Shown here one piece after another: positions 10,778-22,286 of a DNA stretch of 64,000 nucleotides. Every line of letters starts with the position of its first letter. The stretch's first letter is position 1. The position numbers and the translations under genes were made by a program. Below the pieces are notes generated by a model, which had not been told where the DNA came from, did not search any database, and saw only the letters and a list, made by a program, of their open reading frames with translations. This DNA is from Liolophura sinensis (taxonomy: Eukaryota; Mollusca; Polyplacophora; Chitonida; Chitonidae), in assembly GCF_032854445.1 (NCBI RefSeq), contig NC_088302.1, forward strand, positions 38,628,191-38,692,190, written 5' to 3'.

Positions 10778-13700
10778 CTAGAAGGCAAAAACACAGCATG
10801 GCTGCTATTAAAGGAACGATATAATTTGTTCGTGTTGATTAATTATTTGTATCCAACACGCATATTCAGAACGAAAACATTGTTCTTTTTGTCACAAGAA
10901 TAGGTTAACTTACATCCACAAATGGACCACATTCCCTTCAGTTTAAAGACAAATCACAAACTGTATTCAAGAAAATTTGAATAAATACAGCTTATTTCGA
11001 ACGGGTCGAATCTTAAGATCGAATGTTTTTAAAAAACTATTTAAGAATCTAGATCTTAGACATACCTCCAGCGTCCACTACAAGATATTTGGTTCCAGGT
11101 TCGAAGCTTGGGTTGTTGGCGCCTTCTGATTCTGAGCCGATGAAAGTGTTGGCAGGAAGACTTCGGCAGTGAAGAGAGGCGGCTTCGGGTTCCAGGGCGA
11201 TCAACAGCTGATCACTGTGCTTCGACTCTATGATACCCGCCTGGTGAAACATATCAATAATTACAAGAGACTGAAAAGAAGTACTCATTAAATGCCTTGC
11301 TCGGCATAGATCCGATTGATGAATTCATTGATTGGTATTAAACGCCGTAATCAAAACATTTCACCTCTATAAAAGACGGTGATTAATCCCATGGACATAC
11401 AGGGGAAAATTTCAAGATACGACGAATCTAACGATATTTCATTGTCCCTCAATACATCACCTGATGGTCTGAATTTCAGGACATACCAGAATAATTTTCC
11501 TCATCTTGAAGCTATACATCTTATACACCAATGCCTTTTTTTTACATTTTAAATATAAATTTTTTTTACCAGAACGTCCATGTAAGCAATGATTTCGTTT
11601 GAACTTCCCGAACCTAACTTTGGACATTGAGTCCGGGTGCCGTTCCTCCAAGCAGTTGTTCTAGGCTAAGTTATTTGTAACTATCATTGTAACTACAACC
11701 CTTAATTACTACCACGTAACAAACTTAATTACCAAGGTAAACATAGATTTCCATGGTAGTAAGAGTCAATTTAGACCACGAGGGTTTTGTGCAAATAAAG
11801 AACATTGCATATGACAAGATGTATGACTAGGTTGCGTACCTTGAAGGCGGATTCCCTCATGAACTGCTTGGCGTTCTCGTCCCAGATAGCGGGCACGGTG
11901 ATCACCCACCTGACGGAACCTGGGTCGGGCTGATAGCCAACCTGAGCCTCGACGGCCTTCAGCAGATGACGCTGCATGAAGTAGAGGGAGTGAGCGAACA
12001 CGTCCACGGCGTAGATCAACTGTCCGTTAGCCGCTACCAGGGTCAGCTCTGTGTGTAGTTCCTATAAACAACCAAACAATGATAGAGTGATTGGGTGATT
12101 GATTAATTAACTGCATGTATTATTAAATTAAACATATAAATTGTAAATATGATAAGAGGATTTCGTTTTGCATTAAGTGATTAATTCGTTTATTAACTTA
12201 TTGTTGTTTATTATTTGTTGTTTATTGCTTTTTGGCTGATTTGATTTTTGATTAATTTGTTTATTAATTGATCAGCTGATTGGTTTATTTTTATTAAAAT
12301 TCTCTTACTGCTTGAACAGCTTATTTGTTCAGTGGTATATACGCTGCTTCTTGTTGAATTATTTGCTTATTGGTTGTGCTCTGCTCTGTTTCCTCTCACG
12401 GTAATACTGGTAGACGTCGTATAAGTGAAATATTCTTGAATAGGGCGTAAAACAAAATCAAGTAAATAAATAAATATTGGTTGATTTGCTAACTTTTGTG
12501 TCTATATATAAAAGTCTTATTGATTTATTTAAGTATAATTACTAAATGGTTTATTGAATTGCTAAATGCATTTATTGGCATGTATACAGCTTTTTATTAT
12601 CCTCATCGCGTATTGGTTGATTTCCGAACTGATTCACTGGTATGTGCACAGCTTCTTAGTGACTTATTTGCTTACTGGTTGATTGGCTGATTGACTTATT
12701 GGCATTATGCAGCTTCTAACTGACATATTCGCGTATTGGAAGATTTGCTAATTGTTTTATTGTTATATTGGTATGCACCTTCCTAATGTTTTAATTGCTT
12801 ACTGACTCATTTGCTTACTGAATAACCGGTATGGTTAGAGTTTCTTATTGACTTATCTGCATACTGACTGAATCGATTGACCAAATAAGTAGCTGACTGA
12901 TCTATAGATTGTTCAAAAATAATTACGAGGTTAAACAGCTGATTCATGTATGGTTACTCTCAGAATTACGACTCGGGTTTTGTTTACGTCGGGATGGACT
13001 TGCTGATAGATAAAATCTACGAAACGTGCGTTGATTTATATGGGCTAATTGATGTGTCAGCTGATTTAAACAAAAAATAACTATCCCATTTAGATCATTC
13101 AGCGAATGCTTTAAGCTTAATTGTCAAAAGTTGTGTCTATAAAGTGATACTTCCGACCTTCACCATCAGTAATAATATTTACCAAAACGTCGGCAATATA
13201 AATTTTCATCTATGCGAAGAAAACAAGAGACATCCGCCACATAATATACCAACAAGCCAAAGTGTGTCCGAAAATTGCAGTTGCAGCTCAACCGAGCACG
13301 TGAAAGCTGCACCGAGCATGCGAAGGCTGCACCGAGCATGTGAAGGCTGCGTCGAGCATGTGCAAGCTACACAAAGTAGAGAATAAAACTGATCAAAGAC
13401 CGGAAGAAAAAAGGGGGAAAAAAACGAAAAATAAGGGTCGAGACAACGTGAACAGCTATTGCCATCTGCGATAAACCAGGCTATAAATACGTATGTGTCA
13501 GCTATTGCTATCTGCGATAAACCAGGCTATAAATACGTATGTGTCAGCTATTGCTATCTGCGATAAACCAGGCTATAAATACGTATGTGTCAGCTATTGC
13601 CATCTGCGATAAACCAGGCTATAAATACGTATGTGTCAGCTATTGCCATCTGCGATAAACCAGGCTATAAATACGTATGTGTCAGCTATTGCCATCTGCG

Positions 13701-15463
13701 ATAAACCAGGCTATAAATACGTATGTGTCAGCTATTGCTATCTGCGATAAACCAGGCTATAAATACGTATGTGTCAGCTATTGCTATCTGCGATAAACCA
13801 GGCTATAAATACGTATGTGTCAGACCCACAGATACATTTAATGATATACATGTATGTTAAGTCACAAGTTTATACTCAAATATGTTAAAATCTGTGAAAA
13901 CAGGAAATACCACCCATTAATAGTGAATCATATACATAATTTGCTCTCCACTTCCAACTAAATGTAAGCACGTAAACGCTCACAATGGATGGTAGGTGTT
14001 ACATGTATATACGGATATCTATACGGCGAAGGCTATAAACTTAGAATTGTAATATGTGTGATATACACTTTGGCCGACGCAGTGGTTTTTCTGATTAATA
14101 ATAGAAGGATGTGTATTTATTGAAAACGTTTCACAGTTTAGCATTGTTCATTTCTGATGTGCTAATAATAGCTTGGGGTTTACGTCAGAGTTTTAGTGAA
14201 TTTAATCTGTATTATATCGATACAATGCGATGCTCCGTCCTCATTATAGCAGCACAATTCTAGAGTTTAGCACCCTACTGCTAAGTCTATCTCTAGACTA
14301 TCGATATAACATAGTTGTATTCTCAATCTCACACATAGGCCATTGTTTGGAATATACGGGACAGGTGGCGTTAACTGACCGCCGGTCAAACGTAGATCTC
14401 AGATTTCATTCACATTGAGCGCTTTGTTAGCCGTCTAACTGACCAGCTGATGGCCAGTCTATTTCTGTCCCATTAGCCGTCTCGACCATGCTGAATAGAT
14501 CGATAATGGTTTGTGAGTTTAACATTTCCAGATTATTCATGTACTGTATCGTCTTTAATACATAATGATTACATATCGACGGAATTGTGTCATCCTTGTA
14601 TGTAGCATCTTGACGCGTTGGTGTCAGTGCCAATCATTATGTATGTGTCCACATCTGTCATATTATTTTTGCATGATAGTGAAATCGCTCATCCGTGTAA
14701 TTATCTCCCGTACCAGCCCCCATCCCGTTGTAACATGATTTTCCTTTTAAGGAAACTGAGAGATGCAAGGCCCTGATGAAATGTTCTTCAGAGATCCATT
14801 CTTACCTCCACAGATTACGTCAAACAAATCCAAATTGTCTAATTGATCATCGTCTGGAGATGGTTAGGAGCATATATACAATGCATACAGAATCTCTCCC
14901 ATGATAATAATTTCGGATTTTAAGACAAACAGTGCAACATTATAGGCGTATTTTGGGGGAGAATGACATTATATTTGTTGCTGAGGTATCTATACCCACC
15001 ACGTATAGCCAGTGCCTTGCAGAATCATTGACATAACCATCCATCCACTCACCTTATTGTCATACAGCTTCATTTTGAAACGGTCAAAATAATAATGAGT
15101 GACCGCTTCTTCTTCGGACAGTTCGTTATATTTGGACACAGCTTCAAAACCGAATGCTGAGAATTTCCCGTCAGGATCCAACAATAAACACGTCGGCGTT
15201 TTCTGCAGCAAGAAACCCTGAGTCTGACCCCAATTTTTGTTCGTCCAGATCGCCTCTTTGTTTCCTGTGAAGGAATATGCATAGCCACTGAATGTCGTGC
15301 CGAAATCTATGGCTGCAATGATCTTGTATTCGTTTACGTCCACGGGACAGGACTCAAAACAGTGCTCCTCCGAGCCTTGATCTTCGGTGTCCGGATCGTC
15401 AGACACTTCCCCTACCCCACTCACAGGCCTACTCCTTTCCCCGTCGTCGCATTTCTCCGCCAT
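9720..15463 (-). CDS. HSPA12-like: HSPA12-like Hsp70-family ATPase, four coding exons, 621 aa
   Basis: Coding exons are 15053-15463, 11840-12061, 11066-11240 and 9720-10777, all with GT-AG introns and compatible phases (0, 0, 1). The joined protein is 621 aa, close to vertebrate HSPA12A/B. ATPase-fold motifs occur in order: phosphate-1 loop DFGTTFSGYA at residues 53-62, WVITVPAIW with KQFMRE at 189-207, LIALEPEAAS at 223-232, phosphate-2 VVDAGGGTIDVV at 265-276 and the adenosine motif FLVGGFAECGRLQ at 428-440. As in HSPA12 proteins, the canonical Hsp70 substrate-binding domain and EEVD tail are absent. The first 40 residues are acidic and probably disordered. No signal peptide is seen, so it is likely cytosolic. 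HSPA12 genes are known to be expanded in bivalves and linked there to stress and immunity; the role of this copy is not shown by the sequence. Confidence 0.95.
11066..11240 (-). CDS. HSPA12-like: HSPA12-like coding exon 3 (residues 212-270)
   Basis: A 175-nt exon entering in phase 0 and leaving one base of the Gly-270 codon. The acceptor is ACCAG|GCGGGT and the donor GGAG|GTATGT. It carries LLIALEPEAASLHC and the first part of the phosphate-2 motif, KYLVVDAG. Confidence 0.93.
11840..12061 (-). CDS. HSPA12-like: HSPA12-like coding exon 2 (residues 138-211)
   Basis: A 222-nt exon, phase 0 at both ends. The acceptor is TATAG|GAACTA and the donor AAG|GTACGC. It encodes LTLVAANGQ and RWVITVPAIWDENAKQFMRE, both characteristic of HSPA12. 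Confidence 0.93.
12379..12476 (+). mobile_element. V-SINE-like element, 3' fragment
   Basis: A diverged 3' piece of the SINE family in HSPA12 intron 1. It shows 'cgtcgtataagtgaaatatt' and an (AAAT)n tail. Confidence 0.75.
13297..13372. repeat. 20-bp tandem repeat, 4 copies
   Basis: The unit is approximately 'accgagcatgtgaaggctgc', with single-base differences among the four copies. It lies in HSPA12 intron 1, shortly before the 46-bp array. Confidence 0.8.
13450..13823. repeat. 46-bp satellite array, about 8 copies
   Basis: Near-identical units contain 'ctgcgataaaccaggctata' followed by 'aatacgtatgtgtcagcta'. A C/T difference in 'gcYatctg' gives the order C,T,T,C,C,C,T,T, which suggests growth by blocks of units. 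Every unit carries a TATA-box-like 'ctataaata'. The array lies in HSPA12 intron 1. Confidence 0.93.
15053..15463 (-). CDS. HSPA12-like: HSPA12-like coding exon 1 (residues 1-137)
   Basis: Starts at the ATG of MAEKCDDGER, the first ATG after the 5' UTR acceptor, and ends AAG|GTGAGT in phase 0. It holds the acidic N-terminus, the phosphate-1 motif DFGTTFSGYA and FDRFKMKLYDNK. Confidence 0.93.
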
Positions 15464-15585
15464 CTTTCCCCGTTACAGCTTTGTTTGGGTTTGCTGAAGG
15501 ACGATATTGTCACTGCGGCATCACTGCTCCAGGAACCGCTGGCTCAGACGGCCTAGTTCAGCCCGTGGAAGGATATGAGCAGAAC
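15464..15585 (-). other. HSPA12-like: 5' UTR exon portion of the HSPA12-like gene
   Basis: A good minus-strand acceptor (TTTCCAG|GTTCTG) sits just beyond 15585, about 120 nt upstream of the ATG. The translation start is therefore probably in a second exon, with a first non-coding exon further right. Confidence 0.55.
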
Positions 15586-15849
15586 CTGGAAATTAATAAA
15601 TTATCAGGCCAATGCGGAAAAACACACGTTATAGAATATACACAATAAACTGACATTTAGTATACGCCGTGGTACATTGATTTCTAGAATTACAAATGCT
15701 ACATAATACATTCATTTCGCAAGTGAGAAGAGAAAATCAGGGATTTACAATGGAACTGCTTTTGTCGTCTGCATTTACCGGGAAATGCGCGTAGGCCTTC
15801 TCACTCAATTTCGATCGATCGGAATAGCGTCTGTACAGTCGTGCATTAA

Positions 15850-16060
15850 TTACAGTGCGTGCTGAGCACGCGAGAAACACGCCAGCCGGCTGGTATAGGC
15901 CCATTGTCTACAGAGCCGTGGGACAGAGTCAGCATCCGCGCTCGTGCACACCCGACCCAGCCCGCCCGGCAGTATGCTCTGACACACCACACGGCCATAG
16001 GTCCCGAGCCCCGCAGAACTGGAATCACTGGGCCTCTGCCGCATCGCCCGATTTCTGGGA
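15850..16060 (-). promoter_or_regulatory. GC/CpG-rich region, probable HSPA12-like promoter and first exon
   Basis: GC and CpG content rise sharply against an AT-rich background (for example 'cccgacccagcccgcccggc'), just upstream of the 5' UTR acceptor at 15585. This is an inference from composition and position; no TATA box or start site is defined. The overlapping open frames on both strands (60-110 codons) are probably by-products of high GC. Confidence 0.4.
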
Positions 16061-17128
16061 AGGTTTGGTTCAAGGATTCTCGATTGGTAAGCCAGGTTTT
16101 TCTGAACGATTATGTCATGCTTTTTCTATGTATGAGAATGTGATGTTGAAGATTTTTGTTGAGCCGAGAACTTCTGTGTTCCAGTAAATTTCATTAATCA
16201 GAATGCTGGTTAAGTGAACCTTACGCATACATAAACCGTTATGAAGCTACTGATAATTCCCTGTATGTCTGTATGTTGCCTATTACAATGAACACAGCGC
16301 CCTGATTGGTGTAGTGTACAGTCAAACATCGCCAAAACAAAATATTGTCTTCCTGTTACAATTACTGCATTATAATCGCATATTAAAAACATCGGGTCTG
16401 CAAGGCTTCATTGCATTTAATATATGAACACTTGTTGTCAACGTTTTCAGTAATTCTGTATCGCTTTGATCGCCTTATGGTTATCCTTAACTCCAAACTG
16501 TCCATATTTTCAATAACATGTGCCTTCCTCCGAATGAGAGGCGTATATATTCCTTGGTTTGTTTAAAGTTCCTCTATAGCAGCCGGAAATGGCCACTCTG
16601 ACATCATCGAGACAGTGACTAATTCATAGATGGAGTATTGATCCGCCAACTATAGTTCCACAGTTAACATCAGCTATACCGCCGTCCTTAGCGTCTATCC
16701 ATTCGTCCTTTCAATTCCACTCCCATGAGAGTATGCACCAGTGCCGCAAGATCTAGATATGTGAATTGTATTTGGAAGGTACTTGCCCGAAAATGCAGTG
16801 TACACACCACTGTGCTGTAGGCTTAATGGAGTAAAACTACAGTATGAGCAGTGGAACTAGATCAGTGACGACACATGGCCTCACCTAACCGGTGAAATCC
16901 GGCTCCTAGATCAGTGACGTCTGATATATATTGCAACTAACATCAGTGCATATATTTTTACATAATTCTGCTTAATCCATGACGCGAGGGACGTGTAACT
17001 TGCTACTATTTAAGCATTTAAATGAACAGTTAGAATGAAACCCTAACTGGGGTAAATTGAAAAGAATCCCTATTCTACCGGTTTACCTGTGGCCATTTGC
17101 CAAGTAGGTTACCACAATTATCGCTTTT
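16061..17128. other. Non-coding stretch, nothing recognised
   Basis: No exon or repeat was recognised on either strand. Confidence 0.45.
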
Positions 17129-17262
17129 CAGGCGCCGGTTTCATGAATTATACTTAGTGTTAAATTGCCCAAAGCTAAATGCATTTTATATCTCTACAAC
17201 ATACGTCGTCATGGTAGTTAAGGGCAAACTTAGCTGAGTGAGCTTCATGAAACTGGTCCCTG
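17129..17262. mobile_element. Short MITE-like element with 19-bp terminal inverted repeats
   Basis: The left end 'caggcgccggtttcatgaa' (17129-17147) is the inverse of the right end 'ttcatgaaactggtccctg' (17244-17262), with three mismatches. The 134-bp element has no coding capacity. A related single end, 'gttttgtgaaaccggcctc', lies at about 17942-17960 and may be a fragment of the same family. Confidence 0.65.
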
Positions 17263-20200
17263 GTTTACTCTCTGTGCTGTAGTCTTTTGTTTTGTCAGTT
17301 TACCTCAGTTAAGGCTTTATTCTTACTGTTCATATAAATCTTTGGAAAGTAACAACTTATACAGGCCCTAAGACTGGAGCAGAATTAGATTTAAAAAACA
17401 GCAATATATTATGCTTCACTGTTCTAGAATTAGTCACAATGCTATGTTGTCATCACATTTTACATAGATTTACAAGAAAATAATGCATGTTTTTTCGGTT
17501 GATCTATAAACACTACAGTTAAAGCATTGCCAGGAACAGGTTACAAAACACGTCAACTCACACTGTAGGCCTGTCTCACAGGTTATGAAGAGTATTAACG
17601 AATACCGAATAATGCTGCCATTTCGATCGATATATTTGGATTAATACAATACTATTATTAAGACATAGGAAGTTAAATGTATGATCAATGCGTTTTTAAA
17701 CCACCATCACATTAGCATCACTGCTTTTGTTTAATTTATAAGTAACCGTATATGGAAGTTCTTCTGTATTGCATCCACATATATACAACCCTCATACTTG
17801 AATCCTATACTATAATGAATTAGGGTGCCAAACGTATATGTCAAAATCTGGAAGAATTAATCAAACAGACACTGTTCACAAGCACTTAACTTGGAAGCAT
17901 AACATTGCCTATACATCGTGTGTGTGTTGGTGATATGGTCAGTTTTGTGAAACCGGCCTCAGGTCATTATATGATTTATTGCTCTAGTGTGACTCTCTGT
18001 TAACATATATGCATATGTTAACAGACGTATTAACAAAAGATTTAGTGTTTGCATCGAATAATTCGTGTTTCCGTTAAGGCTAAGGCTGCAAAGGCTAAGG
18101 CGCAATATATCTGTGACCTATTTATAGCACCACACTCATAGTCACTGATTTAAGCTTGCTGTTTTTTTTTTTTTTTTGTTTTTTTGTTTTGCTTGTGAAG
18201 GTCATATTTAATGGATCCAGACCTGTAAACTTGTTTTTTTCCCGGATTTCCTATCCAGTACATAAGGTTAGACAGCGTACATTTCATTGCAGGCAATAGC
18301 CACTTCATCACTGTGTACCATATACCACTGTACTTGTGAAAATCTGCACGTGGAATGAATCTGTATATTATGACTTTACATTTTATAAAGCTTACCGACA
18401 GAACATTGAATACAAATACATGTTGTATGTTTAAATCTACTTGTCACAGCTTGGGATTTAACGTCGTACTTAACAATTCCCTGGCCTAATTCTTTGTATT
18501 GAAAAAAAACTTGTACATGCCAATATGCCGATATGATCAAAACATCATTGAAACAAGGTCAAGGTTTGTAGCACAGTTAATGTAATATTGAGAGTGTTTC
18601 ATGTGAATGTATATATACATCTTAAAATAATCCTGTTTGTCGTTGCTGTAAGCAGATGGTGGTGATCTAATGGTTCACATCATTTGGTGATAATTGCTCC
18701 CATGATGAGGCAATCAGTGTGGTAGAACCATCACCTACAGGTCAGATAGGAAGCAAATCGACTGAACATTCCTAGAAAACCAGTAAATTAATCAGTTACA
18801 GTGTACAAACATATCATGGTATATGTTTGTCCTATCCACATGGACATGGGCGTATACTTTGCACCTGTAAAGTTTCTTACCGTTATTTCTAAAACCGATG
18901 CAAAACCTATTGTAATACTTTGAGAGTTGCAACGAAAATCCCTGATTGCCCTTACCTGTGTAGCTTAAAGTACCGCAACGTGTGAAACGCTCTCCTATAT
19001 CCTGTTTAAAAAAAAAACACGGTGGCCTCTGAGCTATTAGCAGTCGTTCGAAGTACGATATACTTACATATAGAGTTCTTTCGTGCAAGCCCGTCGTGTA
19101 CGTCTGTTCCTGCCTTCATGAAATTCACTACTATTTTGAGGGTGTGTATCGTCTCCTTTCTGGGTCAAGCGTGCTTGTGGATCTGATATACAGAGTTGTT
19201 CTGCATGGAGTTGTTAGCGTACTTTCGGTTTGGAGTAACATTCCAGTGTATTTAGGATTATATTTCGGATTCTCCATAATCAAAACCTTCCACCATGGAG
19301 CTTGAAACAACGGTTATCAGGTAATGGAATATATTTATATATTTCTACATGATGAGATTAGGTCAGCCGTGTTCACCGCAATGGTATACGGAGGGATTTA
19401 CACAATATATTAACCTTATACACAATATCCTTATCTCACGCCCCATTCAATGCCCGCCTTTCACGAAACGCTATAGAGGACATTCCTTTGTCAGGTATCA
19501 TGGACCCTGTACCACGGCAGATGTTTTTCAAGCCGCACTCCTTTACGACCTTACTGCTTACCTGGAAATTATTTCACCCTAATTGGATATGTTGGGGTTA
19601 ATCCTCGAGTCTCTTTCGGCCCCTGCCCCTCCCTCCACCAAACTTCTATCCATGGGTCACGTGATTGTATTTCAGCATGGATAAGTCGTGTGTTTCGAAG
19701 TGGGTCAGTCGCCAAGACCTGAGAGAAGGAAGTGTCACACTGCCACACACACACTCACGTACCATATGCATATACTAAGTAAGGGAAATAAATCAGATTC
19801 CGTTGATAGTTTTATCAACGGAAGCCATCCCAAGGGTTGAAGGGTTGAAACAGTGATGCTGAGCTCTCACGTTAAGTCTGCTACAAAGGAAATCTCTTGC
19901 AAACTTGTTGTCATATGTAATGTATTCGTAGTTTCGTATGAGGCGAATCTTAAAGTTTAAAGTACTACAGGACATTGAAACTAAAAACTAGATGCAGTCT
20001 GATTACTTTTCCAGAAAGAAGTTTTTAGCTAAAAGCTGTATTGTTCATTTTTTATGCCAAATTCGTCTTCAATCTATCCCACCTGGGTTAAATTCGCTTT
20101 GTGTTCAGCGCCAGTACTTTTGTCACGTGACTAGTATGCTGATGATTGGCTCAGAGCTTCACTATAAAACCATGAATATGCGTCAGTTCATTTTAAACAA

Positions 20201-21440
20201 GGGTTTCACATTCAGAACGCCAGCCCAGAGGCAGTTCTGATGATATTTTTGTGATATAACGCAATTATAAACAGTATAAATTGTATAGGAAATTAATTTT
20301 TCCAAAGTGTGACAGATCCTATGAAATAAAGCGTTATTTTTTATCCACTTGCATGCACGTTTAGCGTAGGCATCTTCGTTCATGTTTGAGAAATAGTGCC
20401 TTGGACCTGACTGATAGTTAACTTTCATGTAATTGCAAGGACGTGGTAGTTTGCACCGCCTAGATTGCAAGTTTCAAACATACGCAACAGTCCAAGGAAG
20501 AACCAAAATACCAAGTAAGAAACTGGCATGGAATCATGCAAAGAGAAAGCAGTGAGCAGTTTAAAATGATGCCGGAAAGATATAAGGAATGTTAAAGGCC
20601 TATTAAGTTTATCAGTATCTTGTCTCAGATAATAGCTAGCATTTCACATGACACCCAAACCTAGTCAAAAATAAAGCCTCTGCATACACGGGATCTAAGC
20701 TTAAGCTGAATAACTTTCCCTATTCATATCAACCTGGCACCTATATCGTTATTGTCAGATTTGTTGCCGAATACTGAAAGATGGAATCATAGATAATTCA
20801 CAGGTCTGTTTTACATCTTGAGTGCTTTTAGTATATATTGTTCTGACCGTACTATCTGACGATCATTCTAGGGTGTGATCATGTTAAACTACATTGGGCG
20901 AAGGCTTCACCTACCGCCTGATGCCACCTCATTTGCTGACAACTCCGTGGTGCTGTGTTGTCTCTGTTTCTCGTCCTAGCGTTCCGGACGCCTAATGGTC
21001 TGGCTTCTAAACATATCTGACAGCACCAGTGTGACATGGTTTCTCTTCCATCCAACTGAGATTTCTAGCGCGACAATTTTTTTCAAATTTCAGGGTATAT
21101 GTTCGTCCAGTTTACTCATCATGTCTTTAAACTGATATATTTCTTTTTTTTCTTGGCATCCGTCCATTCCGAATGTCTATCTAAATGTCTTTATTTTTTG
21201 ATGTCCAGATCCGCCTAGTGTTCCAGACATGTGCAGAAGCTTTACGTCGAGCCCAAACCACAGTGTAATTAGAATACACGTGAACCTTTGTCTCTCTTTC
21301 CTGTCTAGTTTTCTGGATTTCTGGTTTAAATGCTTTTCAAACAAATGTGATGATATGCTCCTTACATCTATCTCTTGGTCGTCTTTGAAAGCCAATCTTC
21401 TTGTTCAAATGGCACGTTTGTCTTGAAGTCCAGCGTATTC
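17263..21440. other. Intergenic stretch between HSPA12-like and MIEAP-like genes
   Basis: No convincing coding exon. It includes a tail fragment of a second SINE family near 18463-18485 ('ttaacgtcgtacttaacaat'), a poly-T run near 18162-18185 and a perfect 11-bp hairpin at 19798-19823. Any upstream exon or promoter of the MIEAP-like gene should lie here, but I could not identify it. Confidence 0.4.
19798..19823. repeat. Perfect 11-bp inverted repeat with GTTT loop
   Basis: The arm 'ttccgttgata' is followed by a 4-base loop and its exact reverse complement 'tatcaacggaa'. It lies in non-coding DNA; no function is implied. Confidence 0.75.
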
Positions 21441-21442
21441 TT

Positions 21443-21647
21443 GATGTCTCTGTCTTGTGTTCGAGATGTCTATACATGCCTTGTGTTCGAGATGTCTATA
21501 CATGTCTTGTGTTCTTGATGTCTATACATGTCTTGTGTTCCAGATGTCTATACATGTGTTATGTTCCAGATGTCTATTCATGTCTTATGTTCTTGATGTC
21601 TATACATGTCCTGTGTTCCTGATGTCTGTACATGTCTTGTGTTTCAG
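21443..21647. repeat. 26-bp tandem repeat ending at a splice acceptor
   Basis: About eight units of the form 'gatgtctatacatgtcttgt' plus 'gttcNN'. Two units carry an acceptor-like 'gttccag', and the last carries 'gtgtttcag', which is the acceptor of the first recognised MIEAP-like exon. A frame stays open through the array but encodes only the repeat. Confidence 0.85.
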
Positions 21648-22286
21648 ACGTGCGCCCCATTCATTCGTGCGCCGAGCCCAATCTGAGTACGCGTACCAAG
21701 AATACACGTGGGCCATGTCGGAGGGAGCAAAAGACCTCATGTCCGAGGTCAAGTCCTTCTGTGCTCGTCTAGACCATGTCTTCTCTTGGAAAAAGAGGGA
21801 TCCGCAGACCCAGCGGCTCCTGGAGGAGGCCAAGTCCCTGCTGCAGAACCTCTCCACAGCTTACCAGAAGTTATCTTCTGGCCCTGGGACGCCAAGGCAG
21901 AGTCGAGGCGCTGGCATGGGACAAATGTGGGTGAAACTGGACGAGCTGAAGAGGGAAAACGACGATCTGAAGCGGCTGCTGAGTAAAAACCAGGACGAGA
22001 GGCTTCCACATATCGCTAACAAACCACAGGGTCCTGGCGAGGTGATAATCTCCGAGCTACACAAGGTGAAGAGTGAGAACGAAGGACTACGAGAAGAACT
22101 GGAGAAGGCACACAGAGAGATTAAGGAGCTGACGATGGTGAACGCTAATCTGCAGGACGAGTACAAGAGAAACAAAGTGGCACTGGAAACCATACAAGAC
22201 TCCCAGGAGCAGTTCCGGAGAGAGAAGAAGACGTTAGAAACAAACCTTAGTAATGCTCAAACGGAAGTAGACAGCTTGAAGAAAAA
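21648..22286 (+). CDS. SPATA18-like: MIEAP-like exon: coiled-coil region
   Basis: A 639-nt exon with acceptor TTTCAG|AC and donor AAAAA|GTAGGT; it leaves phase 2, matching the next exon. It encodes about 212 residues, starting RAPHSFVRRAQSEYAYQ, with ARLDHVFSWKKRDP and then a long coiled coil. An in-frame TAG at 22288-22290 follows directly if the donor is not used. Translation could begin at an internal ATG (MSEGAKDLMSEV) if no upstream coding exon exists. Confidence 0.82.

Noticed and set aside
13450-13823. CRISPR-like array
   Set aside because: The units are contiguous satellite repeats without unique spacers, in an animal intron.
15846-16187. Overlapping open frames of 60-110 codons on both strands
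   Set aside because: They arise from the GC-rich probable promoter, with few stop codons by composition; no motif or splice sites support them.
21457-21647. Upstream extension of the MIEAP-like frame into the tandem repeat
   Set aside because: It encodes only repeats of the 26-bp unit, and a strong acceptor sits exactly at its end, so it is most likely intron.
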